DNA of 64,000 nt from an uncultured Roseburia sp. Lineage in GTDB: Bacteria > Bacillota > Clostridia > Lachnospirales > Lachnospiraceae. The translations under genes and the position numbers were made by a program. Positions 9,516-15,889 of the stretch are shown one piece after another. The notes beneath the pieces were generated by a model. It searched no databases. It was not told the DNA's origin and saw nothing but the letters and a program-made list of their open reading frames with translations. The stretch covers positions 1 to 64,000 of the forward strand of contig CANPGM010000009.1 of assembly GCA_947573605.1 (NCBI GenBank), written 5' to 3'. The first letter of the stretch is position 1. Every line of letters begins with the position of its first letter.

Positions 9516-11024
9516 ATGATGGCAAGGATAAGGAAAATCCGGGGATGGCTGGGGAATAGAATCGGATCCTGTTATATTTTTTTGATTTTGTCGATTCTGC
9601 CGCTTTATTTTCGGGATTTTTATTTTGATATTACAGAAGCGAAATACGATTTTGTAATTTATACAACGATTTTTGGCGCTATAGGCTATCTTTTCTTCCA
9701 TGAAGCGAAAGAAATACGAATAAAGAGACTCTTTTCTATAAAACCTTTCGTTTGTTATCTTTTTTTTCTTGCTTTTGGGGCCGTTTCCGTTCTTTTATCG
9801 GAATATCCTTATGCCGCGTTTTTCGGCGGTGCAGGAAGATATAAAGGATGGTTTCTTTATTTTATCTATGGAATTGCGCTTGCGATGCTCGTCCTTGCAG
9901 GAAAGATTCGCTTCCGGCTGTTGTATTATATGGAAATTTCGGCGGGACTTGCAGGAATCCTGGCGCTTTTAAACAACTATTATATTGACGTATTCGGATT
10001 CTATACAGAACTGCAGGAGGACCAGCATCTGGCTTTTACGTCTACGTTCGGAAACATCGGAATCTTCGGCGAATATCTATCGCTTATGCTTGTGATTTCA
10101 GGAATTTTGTTCTGTCTGTCTCACAAAGACTTGAGCGTCCGCTTTCTGCACGGCGTCGTTTATGAGATTTGTGTATTGTCGCTGTTGATGAACAGCGAGG
10201 ACGGAGCGTTTATTGGCGTCGCGTTTTTCTTCGCTGTATTTCCGTTATTTTTGGCGTATAAATCCGAACTGCAAAGATATTTGCTCCTGCTTTCTCTGTT
10301 TTTTGGAACGGGGGCTGCGCTTGGTATCATGAATCGCAGTCTGCGGGCGAAAGAGCGCAGAGGAATCTGTCTGGCGCTGCAAAGCCATGTGACGGAGTGT
10401 CTGGCGGTTTCGGCAGTTTTACTATTGATAGTCCTATTTACGTTATTTGTAAAAATGAAACATCAGAGACGAATTAAGACAGGAAAGGTTATTTACGGTG
10501 CAGGATTGCTGCTGTTGTTTTTGCTTGGTGCAGGGATTCTCCTGGCGGTAAATACGAAAACGGTAGTTCTTCATAATAATGAGGCGCGGAATCTGTTTTA
10601 TTTTTCGGATGAATGGGGCACTTACCGCGGATATATCTGGAGGCTGATGTGGGAATCGTTTTGGGATCTTCCGTTTTTTAAAAAGCTGTTTGGAATCGGG
10701 CCGGATACGCTTTACTTTCTTTACCAGGAACATTATGCAGACATGGATTATCCGGTGAAAGCGTTTGACAACGCACATAATATTTATCTTCAGATGCTGG
10801 TGGGTCATGGTATTCTCGGATTTTTTTCCTGGTTTGGCTGGGGGCTTTCATCACTTGTCATGTGTGAAAAAAAGAGAAAGCAGGACAGGCGCTTTCTGGT
10901 AATTTTATTCGGACTGGTTACGTATGCCTTAAACGGCCTTGTCGGACTCAATACCATCCATGTATCGGCCATGATACTGATTTTTATGGGAATTTGCCTG
11001 TGCGAGTTTACGGATGCAGACTGA
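9516..11024 (+). CDS. O-antigen ligase / Wzy-type membrane protein
   Basis: 502-residue polytopic membrane protein with about 11-12 hydrophobic segments. The large loop before the last segments has the Wzy_C/O-antigen-ligase signature: RGYIWRLMWESF, then FGIGPDTLYFLY and FDNAHNIYLQMLVGHGILG, with the conserved Arg and His. An upstream FGNIGIFGEYLSLML element matches the family's FGNPN-like motif. Such proteins transfer or polymerise lipid-linked glycans at the outer face of the membrane; in a Gram-positive this would be a cell-surface polysaccharide. No other glycan genes lie nearby. It starts two bases after the helicase stop. Confidence 0.8.
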   Translation: MMARIRKIRGWLGNRIGSCYIFLILSILPLYFRDFYFDITEAKYDFVIYTTIFGAIGYLFFHEAKEIRIKRLFSIKPFVCYLFFLAFGAVSVLLSEYPYAAFFGGAGRYKGWFLYFIYGIALAMLVLAGKIRFRLLYYMEISAGLAGILALLNNYYIDVFGFYTELQEDQHLAFTSTFGNIGIFGEYLSLMLVISGILFCLSHKDLSVRFLHGVVYEICVLSLLMNSEDGAFIGVAFFFAVFPLFLAYKSELQRYLLLLSLFFGTGAALGIMNRSLRAKERRGICLALQSHVTECLAVSAVLLLIVLFTLFVKMKHQRRIKTGKVIYGAGLLLLFLLGAGILLAVNTKTVVLHNNEARNLFYFSDEWGTYRGYIWRLMWESFWDLPFFKKLFGIGPDTLYFLYQEHYADMDYPVKAFDNAHNIYLQMLVGHGILGFFSWFGWGLSSLVMCEKKRKQDRRFLVILFGLVTYALNGLVGLNTIHVSAMILIFMGICLCEFTDAD

Positions 11025-11093
11025 CGTCTCAGAGAAAAATTTGTCGCAAATCGGACGGGAAAACAGAATCAGACAAAAAAAGGATTTCAAGAA

Positions 11094-11122
11094 TTGACAA
11101 ATACCATAATTTACTATATATT
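11094..11122 (+). promoter_or_regulatory. Sigma-A promoter of the mntP riboswitch transcript
   Basis: TTGACA at 11094-11099 and TATATT at 11117-11122 with a 17-base spacer, about 35 bases upstream of the riboswitch. Confidence 0.75.
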
Positions 11123-11157
11123 AAAAAAAGCGATATATTTTTGAACGAAATATGGAA

Positions 11158-11273
11158 TTTGTGGGGGAGTAGTTCGCGCGTACGCGTGATTTGTCAACAT
11201 TCCCGGTCAAGAACGCGGCGCTTTGAATGGTATGCGGCGGTTTGGCCTGGCAAATCTTAAAGAATGAGACTCA
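11158..11273 (+). ncRNA. yybP-ykoY manganese riboswitch (mntP leader)
   Basis: The leader contains the hallmark GGGGGAGTAG at 11163-11172 near its 5' end, GTCAACATTCCCGG in the second arm and AATGAGACTCAT at the 3' end, matching the yybP-ykoY pattern GGGGAGUAG...GCAAGAC(C)U. The 5' TGGG can pair with CTCA to close P1. That same 3' strand is the first arm of the following terminator, so Mn2+ binding should stabilise P1 and permit read-through (an ON switch, as known for the family). The downstream genes are mntP and a CaCA antiporter, which fits. Confidence 0.85.
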
Positions 11274-11323
11274 TGTATGTTTTTCGAAAAGTATTTTCGA
11301 CAGACATACATGGAGTCTTTTTT
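11268..11323 (+). terminator. Riboswitch-controlled terminator
   Basis: GACTCATGTATG pairs with CATACATGGAGTC (one bulged base) around an A/T-rich loop containing a smaller dyad (TTTTCGAAAA), then six T. Its 5' arm overlaps the closing helix of the riboswitch. Confidence 0.85.
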
Positions 11324-11326
11324 ATC

Positions 11327-11408
11327 ATATAGGAAACTGCGTCGTCAGACGCATGTATTCACAAGTTCGCTTTGCGAACTTGCAGAGAGTGCGAAGCGCT
11401 CTTTTTTA
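11327..11408 (+). repeat. Dispersed repeat, full copy, between riboswitch and mntP
   Basis: About 80 bases nearly identical to the copy at 42091. It consists of TATAGGAAAC, hairpin GCGTC-GTCA-GACGC, hairpin AGTTCGC-TTT-GCGAACT, and hairpin AGAGTGC-GAA-GCGCTCT followed by six T. The last hairpin is a good intrinsic terminator on the + strand. The repeat begins directly behind the T-tract of the riboswitch terminator (left flank TTTTTTATCA) and ends in TTTTTTATTA. Short reading frames across it are artefacts of the repeat. Confidence 0.85.
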
Positions 11409-11444
11409 TTATCGCGATTTCGCGCGAAAAATTTATGGGATGTC

Positions 11445-11474
11445 TGAATTTTTGGAAATGGGTCATACTATAAT
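11445..11474 (+). promoter_or_regulatory. Possible secondary mntP promoter
   Basis: A perfect TATAAT at 11469-11474 lies 22 bases before the mntP start, with a weak -35 (TGAATT) 18 bases upstream. If active, it would transcribe mntP independently of the riboswitch. Confidence 0.4.
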
Positions 11475-11495
11475 ATAGAAAGAGAGAAATAAAAT

Positions 11496-12068
11496 ATGGG
11501 AATTATTATTGAACTTTTTTTGGTGGGAGTCGGGCTTGCGATGGACGCCTTTGCGGTTTCCATTTGCAAAGGGCTTGCAATGCGGAAGGTGAATAAAAAG
11601 CAGGCTCTCTTAATCGGTCTGTTTTTCGGCGGATTTCAGGCATTGATGCCGTTTGTCGGGTGGGCGCTTGGCACACAGTTTGAGAGTTACATTAAAAATA
11701 TCGATCACTGGATTGCGTTTATTCTGCTCGGCTACCTCGGCGGAAAGATGATGATTGAAGCGATAAGAACCGGCAATGAGGAAGTTGAAATAGATCAAAT
11801 GGACCCGCCTTTAAATATAAAGGAGCTGTTTCTTTTGGCAATTGCGACGAGCATCGACGCATTAGCAGTCGGAATTACGTTTGCATTTTTGAATTATCCG
11901 ATTTTTGAGGCCGTGTCTATTATAGGTATTACTACATTTTTTATCAGTATCGGCGGTGTGTATGCCGGCAATTTCTTCGGTAATAAATATAAAAGGAAAG
12001 CGGAATTTTTCGGAGGCTTGATACTGGTAATTATCGGAATAAAGATTCTTTTGGAACATCTTAGCTGA
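11496..12068 (+). CDS. mntP: Manganese efflux pump MntP
   Basis: 190-residue membrane protein with six predicted segments. It carries the two family motifs with acidic residues in the membrane: GVGLAMDAFAVSICKG near residues 11-26 and AIATSIDALAVGITFA near 112-127. MntP proteins export Mn2+ and are classic members of the yybP-ykoY regulon, which matches the riboswitch upstream. The distance from riboswitch terminator to start is about 170 bases and contains a dispersed repeat with its own terminator. The next gene, a CaCA antiporter, follows after 67 bases and probably shares the transcript. Confidence 0.95.
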   Translation: MGIIIELFLVGVGLAMDAFAVSICKGLAMRKVNKKQALLIGLFFGGFQALMPFVGWALGTQFESYIKNIDHWIAFILLGYLGGKMMIEAIRTGNEEVEIDQMDPPLNIKELFLLAIATSIDALAVGITFAFLNYPIFEAVSIIGITTFFISIGGVYAGNFFGNKYKRKAEFFGGLILVIIGIKILLEHLS

Positions 12069-12135
12069 AGAAACGGAAAAACTGCCGTTTCCGGCTTTAA
12101 ATAGATATTGCAAAAGCGATAGAATAGGAGGAAAT

Positions 12136-13101
12136 ATGACAGAAGAAACAAAAGGGCTGCTGTGGGCCGTAGTATTGCTGATTTTTGGATTTATTCTTTT
12201 AATCAAAGGGGCGGATTACTTTGTAGAAGGCAGCTCCTCGGTTGCAAAAAAGCTGCGCGTGCCGTCCATTATTATCGGCCTTACAATTGTAGCGATGGGG
12301 ACCAGTCTTCCGGAGTGCGCCGTCAGCGTAACAGCCTCGCTTTCGGGCGAAAATGCACTGGCAGTCAGCAATGCCGTCGGGTCGAATATTTTTAATCTGA
12401 TGGTGGTATGCGGAGCCTGCGCGCTGTTTGCGCCGCTGGCAATTTCAAAGGATACTTTGAAAAAAGAATTTCCGCTGTCAATTGTCTGCGCTGTGTTATT
12501 GTTAGGGCTTGGATACGTTGGAATGATACTTGGAAGAATGGACGGACTTCTCTTGCTTGCGGTATTTGTCTGCTACATACTGTGGATGATAAAGTCTGCT
12601 TTAAGCGCGCGGGCAGGCAATAAGGCGGACGGCGGCGGAGAATATAAGACACTACCGGTCTGGCAGTGCATTTTTTACATTGTCGGCGGCGCAGCGGCGA
12701 TAAAATTCGGCGGGGATTTTGTCGTTGACGGAGCGAGTACGGTTGCGTCAAGATTCGGATTGAGCCAGAATTTAATTGGGCTTACGATTGTAGCTCTCGG
12801 AACCAGTCTTCCGGAATTGGTTACGTCGATTGTGGCGGCAAAGAAAAACGAAGTAGATATGGCGCTTGGAAATGTAATCGGGTCTAATATTTTTAACATT
12901 CTGTTTGTGCTCGGAATCGCTTCTTCGCTCAGCCCGATTGTGTTTATTATGGAGAATGTGCTCGACATTGTAATTCTGATAGTTATGAGCTTACTGGTTT
13001 GGCTGATGGGGTGGACAAAACGTCAGATTGACCGAAAAGAAGGTATTGTCATGCTTGCCGCTTATGTGGCATACTTAGTATATATCTGTAGCAGGAAATA
13101 A
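12136..13101 (+). CDS. CaCA-family cation/sodium antiporter (YrbG-like)
   Basis: 321 residues with about ten membrane segments arranged as two homologous halves. Each half carries the alpha-repeat motif of the Ca2+:cation antiporter superfamily: VAMGTSLPECAVSV / AVGSNIFNL in the first and VALGTSLPELVTSI / VIGSNIFNI in the second. The family is usually annotated as calcium/sodium exchange. Here it follows mntP, and a paralogue at 62635 stands directly behind another Mn2+ riboswitch, so manganese export is a reasonable inference. An AGGAGG site lies just before the ATG. Confidence 0.9.
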   Translation: MTEETKGLLWAVVLLIFGFILLIKGADYFVEGSSSVAKKLRVPSIIIGLTIVAMGTSLPECAVSVTASLSGENALAVSNAVGSNIFNLMVVCGACALFAPLAISKDTLKKEFPLSIVCAVLLLGLGYVGMILGRMDGLLLLAVFVCYILWMIKSALSARAGNKADGGGEYKTLPVWQCIFYIVGGAAAIKFGGDFVVDGASTVASRFGLSQNLIGLTIVALGTSLPELVTSIVAAKKNEVDMALGNVIGSNIFNILFVLGIASSLSPIVFIMENVLDIVILIVMSLLVWLMGWTKRQIDRKEGIVMLAAYVAYLVYICSRK

Positions 13102-13150
13102 AAGACTTAGGTCAAATGGCGGAGCGCCATAAAGAACAAGAGGTAGATAG

Positions 13151-13172
13151 TGTGAAAAATGAATTTTTCACA
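13151..13172. repeat. Perfect 22-base dyad upstream of zinc-ribbon gene
   Basis: TGTGAAAAAT, spacer GA, ATTTTTCACA: ten perfectly matched base pairs. It lies about 80 bases before the zinc-ribbon gene. It could be an operator or an RNA hairpin; without a T-run it is not an obvious terminator. A second small hairpin (GGCG-GA-GCGCC) precedes it. Confidence 0.5.
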
Positions 13173-13249
13173 GATAAACTTGTTTGTCTTGCGAATATTG
13201 TGCCTGCGGCGCAAAGTTCGAAGACTGAGAGAAAGGAATGGTTATTTTT

Positions 13250-13621
13250 ATGTCTGCATGGGATGATATTAAGGATACCCTGACAACGGCCGGAAGAGAT
13301 GTAAGCCAGAAGGCGAAGGAAGTGTCGGAGATTGCAAAGTTAAAGCTGGATATCCGGTCAAAGGAAGATTTTGTTGAGAAGCAGTATATTGCGCTTGGAG
13401 CGGCATATTATGCGGCGCATAAGAACGATACGGATTCTGCAAAGGCTGAACAATTTCGCATTATTTCAGAAGCGCTGTCTGAGATTGACCGGATGAAAAA
13501 GCAGGTTCTGATTTTAAAGGGCGCTGCCGAGTGCCCAAAATGCGGCGCAAAAATGCCGGAAGACGCTGCTTTTTGCAGTAGTTGCGGGACTAAAATGGAC
13601 GATTTATTTGAAGAAGAGTAA
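13250..13621 (+). CDS. Zinc-ribbon protein with helical N-terminus
   Basis: About 123 residues. The first 85 residues are charged and helical; the C-terminal 30 residues form a double-cysteine zinc ribbon, CPKCGAKMPEDAAFCSSCG. Proteins of this layout are common in Firmicutes but have no assigned function; the ribbon may mediate protein contacts or metal binding. The frame also has an ATG at 13238, but that sits directly on the AAAGGA site, so ATG 13250 is preferred. Single gene with its own terminator. Confidence 0.75.
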   Translation: MSAWDDIKDTLTTAGRDVSQKAKEVSEIAKLKLDIRSKEDFVEKQYIALGAAYYAAHKNDTDSAKAEQFRIISEALSEIDRMKKQVLILKGAAECPKCGAKMPEDAAFCSSCGTKMDDLFEEE

Positions 13622-13633
13622 AGAATGGCAAAA

Positions 13634-13678
13634 TGCCTCTGGGAGATCGGTAATCCGATTTTTTCAGAGGCTTTTTTG
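13634..13678 (+). terminator. Intrinsic terminator after zinc-ribbon gene
   Basis: GCCTCTG pairs with CAGAGGC around a loop that contains a second small stem, followed by six T. Confidence 0.8.
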
Positions 13679-13736
13679 TTAGAAGAAGCAGGGGCCGGCT
13701 CCGTGAAAAAAGCGAAATGTGATTTTTAAAAAGATA

Positions 13737-13817
13737 TTGACAAAGATAGTTGTCATATGATATGATTTTTGCCATAAGATGACAAGGAAAATTGTCATTT
13801 TGACAATTTGTTTTGTC
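13737..13817 (+). promoter_or_regulatory. Promoter and probable XRE operator with TTGTCA dyads
   Basis: TTGACA (13737-13742), 18-base spacer, TATGAT (13761-13766). Overlapping and downstream are repeated TTGTCA/TGACAA half-sites: TTGTCAT at 13750 with ATGACAA at 13779, and a compact perfect dyad ATTGTCA-TTT-TGACAAT at 13791-13807, then another TTGTCA near 13812. The arrangement around the start of transcription suggests autoregulation by the XRE protein encoded next. Confidence 0.65.
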
Positions 13818-13836
13818 AGAACCGGAGGTGTAAAAT

Positions 13837-14058
13837 GTGCCGTTAAGGAACCATTTAAAAGAATACAGGGCAAAAATTTCGGTAAATCAACAGGAGATGG
13901 GAAGGCTGGCAGGCGTTTCGAGGCAGACGATCAGCCAGATCGAGAGAGGAGATTATTCGCCGTCAGTGACGCTTGCATTAAAGCTGGCAAAGGTGTTTGG
14001 CGTAACGGTCGAGGATATTTTTGAATATGTGGAAGGAGGAGAAGACAGTGAGTCTTAA
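13837..14058 (+). CDS. Small XRE-family transcriptional regulator
   Basis: 73-residue protein consisting almost entirely of a Cro/C1-type helix-turn-helix (QQEMGRLAGVSRQTISQIERG) and the YSPSVTLALKLAKVFGVTVEDIF helices. The start is GTG 13837, seven bases after GGAGGTG; the nearby ATG at 13835 is in another frame and hits a stop at once. The gene overlaps the following DUF3169 gene by 11 bases, so the two are translationally coupled. Single-domain regulators paired with a membrane protein are common in Firmicutes and usually repress their own operon. Confidence 0.88.
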   Translation: MPLRNHLKEYRAKISVNQQEMGRLAGVSRQTISQIERGDYSPSVTLALKLAKVFGVTVEDIFEYVEGGEDSES

Positions 14059-14875
14059 TTTTGAATCGATGAAGGACGATTCCTATAAGGAGGACGAAGT
14101 TGTCGCAGAAATCAGGGAAGAGGACAAAAAAAATCAAAAGAAGTTTATAGCAGTTCTGATTGTTGCTTTTTTCGGCGGCGGCCTGCTCGGCCTGTTTTTT
14201 TCTTACGGAGCCGGAAACCAGGAGACTATGAGCAGATTTGCGGCACGTATGGGAGATCTGTTAAAGGCGGTATCGCCTTATATGATTTTACTGACTGCCG
14301 TGATAGCGGCGGCAGCGGAATACCTGCTTTATAAAATGGCGCGAAGGGATTACGCGAACTGGAATAAAGAGAAGGAAGAAGGAATAGAAACAATTGAAGG
14401 GAAGCTGGGACTTGGGCTGATGATTGGCGGGGTCGAGACAATTTTGTTTTTTCTTTTTACCATGATTTTTCTTGACGATCTCACAAGCGGGATCAAAAAC
14501 GAAAACATACATGGAGACGCGTTAAGAATACTTGTTTACGCCCTCGGATTTTTTACGATGATTTTGTCACAGCCGTTGGGACAGCAGAAAATCATTAATT
14601 TTGTAAAAGAAATGAACCCGGAGAAAAAAGGAAGTGTGTTAGACTTTAAATTTCAGAAGAAATGGCTGAAGAGCTGCGACGAGGCACAGAAAATGGTTGT
14701 TTATAAGGCAGCTTATCATTCCTATATGGTAACGGGAAAAGTATATGTAATATTAATGCTGTTAAATCTCGCAGGCATAACGTTGTGGAATTGGGGCATT
14801 GTTCCGGCTGTTATGATAGCGATAATGTGGCTTACGTCTGTAATTTCATATTATGTCGGAGCAGGAAAACGGTAA
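14048..14875 (+). CDS. DUF3169-like membrane protein
   Basis: About 275 residues. An acidic N-terminus of 40 residues precedes six hydrophobic segments arranged as three pairs (FIAVLIVAFFGGGLLGLFF, MILLTAVIAAAAEYLLY and so on). The pairing with a small XRE regulator and the topology fit DUF3169. Function unknown; a sensor or toxin-immunity role has been suggested for similar pairs only by context. The longer frame from 14021 lacks a ribosome site. GGAGGAG before GTG 14048 decides the start, inside the end of the regulator gene. Confidence 0.7.
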   Translation: MSLNFESMKDDSYKEDEVVAEIREEDKKNQKKFIAVLIVAFFGGGLLGLFFSYGAGNQETMSRFAARMGDLLKAVSPYMILLTAVIAAAAEYLLYKMARRDYANWNKEKEEGIETIEGKLGLGLMIGGVETILFFLFTMIFLDDLTSGIKNENIHGDALRILVYALGFFTMILSQPLGQQKIINFVKEMNPEKKGSVLDFKFQKKWLKSCDEAQKMVVYKAAYHSYMVTGKVYVILMLLNLAGITLWNWGIVPAVMIAIMWLTSVISYYVGAGKR

Positions 14876-14910
14876 AAAGCTGAAGGAATGGAATTAAAAC
14901 GGAGGTTGGT

Positions 14911-15273
14911 ATGAATGGGTGGATATTGTTAAGCTTTCTTTTATTGATCTATTATATCTCAAAAGTAGAGAAATTAGAAAAACAAGTAAAAAAGCTGGAA
15001 AAGAAGAAAAAAGAAGAAAAAGAGGTGAACAAAATGTCGAAATTAATAAAAGACCTGGTTGGAAAGAAATGCCGAATTAAGCTGGAGGAAAATATCAATA
15101 CGCTAGGAGCCGGACATTATATATGTGATGTGCTGGATGTGGATGATGAATGGATCAAAATATCTGTTCAACACAAGAAGGAAGGAAAAATAGTTGCGTT
15201 GATTCGCATAGATTCTATTGACAATATTCAGGAACTGGCGACAGAACAGACTGCATATGAGAGTATAAAATGA
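14911..15273 (+). CDS. Membrane-anchored small protein with coiled coil
   Basis: 120 residues: one N-terminal membrane segment (residues 3-18), a strongly charged Lys/Glu coiled coil (residues 19-45), then a compact domain from about 46 to 110 with alternating hydrophobic strands (VGKKCRIKLEE, HYICDVLDVDDEWIKISV, IVALIRIDSIDNI) that reads like a small beta barrel. I do not recognise the family with certainty. It follows the DUF3169 gene by 35 bases with a GGAGG site and probably belongs to the same operon. Confidence 0.7.
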   Translation: MNGWILLSFLLLIYYISKVEKLEKQVKKLEKKKKEEKEVNKMSKLIKDLVGKKCRIKLEENINTLGAGHYICDVLDVDDEWIKISVQHKKEGKIVALIRIDSIDNIQELATEQTAYESIK

Positions 15274-15339
15274 GTCGTCTAAATGTTGCTAAAAACTTGA
15301 CTTTCCGCTGATTCCATGTTATTTTGTATAAAATCGGAC

Positions 15340-15752
15340 GTTTGGAACGAAAAAGAATATTCTGCGATTGAATGCAGGGAAACGCAGGGAAAAAGAGAGT
15401 ACATCAGTCGGAACTTTACAGAGAGATTCCTGAGCCGCAGTATGAAAGGACAATATCAGTCGATGCGCCGCGGATGCTGAGAGGGAATCGGGAAAGACAG
15501 ATGGAAGATGGCTTTGGAGTGGCAGGGCTGAACGAGTTTATGCGAAATGGCGGTTTTATGTTATGCCGATAGGAGCGGATACGATAAGTCCTGACGGGGT
15601 CGCCCGTTACAGCGGAAAGGTGTGCGGAATTACGCATGTCCGGCACCTGCTAAGGCTCATGCCGTGAGGTTTGGGTAAAAAGAAGTGGTATCATGGGTTT
15701 TGCCCGTCTTCTTGGTGATAAATTTTTATTATCAGGAAGGCGGGTTTTGTTT
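15340..15752 (+). promoter_or_regulatory. T-box riboswitch upstream of metG
   Basis: Long leader with T-box hallmarks in order: AGUA-type bulge (GAGAGTACATC, about 15393-15403), CAGAGAG at 15419-15425 followed by GATTCC, the partner GCTGAGAGGGAATC at 15476-15489, a candidate specifier ATG at 15501-15503 (methionine), the T-box AAGTGGTATCATGGG at 15683-15697 whose TGGT can pair with ACCA of an uncharged tRNA, and a competing terminator. The distal part of stem I appears enlarged by about 45 bases. Uncharged tRNA-Met should favour the antiterminator and turn on metG. Confidence 0.8.
15702..15752 (+). terminator. T-box terminator
   Basis: GCCCGTCTTCTTGGTGATAA pairs with TTATCAGGAAGGCGGG, followed by a T-rich tail TTTTGTTTTT. 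Its first arm overlaps the antiterminator partner of the T-box sequence. Confidence 0.85.
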
Positions 15753-15889
15753 TTAATTTAGGAAATGATCCTGATTCCTTATCGAGAGTAAATCGTCCGG
15801 GACAAGTAACAGAAACCAGGGCTTATAGCGGCACGGCACAGGTAGGCTCTGAAACAAAAATGAAAATGCTGTGCAGAAAAGAGGTAAAA

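Noticed and set aside
11227-11478. Open frame giving a peptide nearly identical to one from 42116-42304
   Set aside because: The similarity comes from the dispersed non-coding repeat present at both places; no ribosome site, and the frame crosses terminators.
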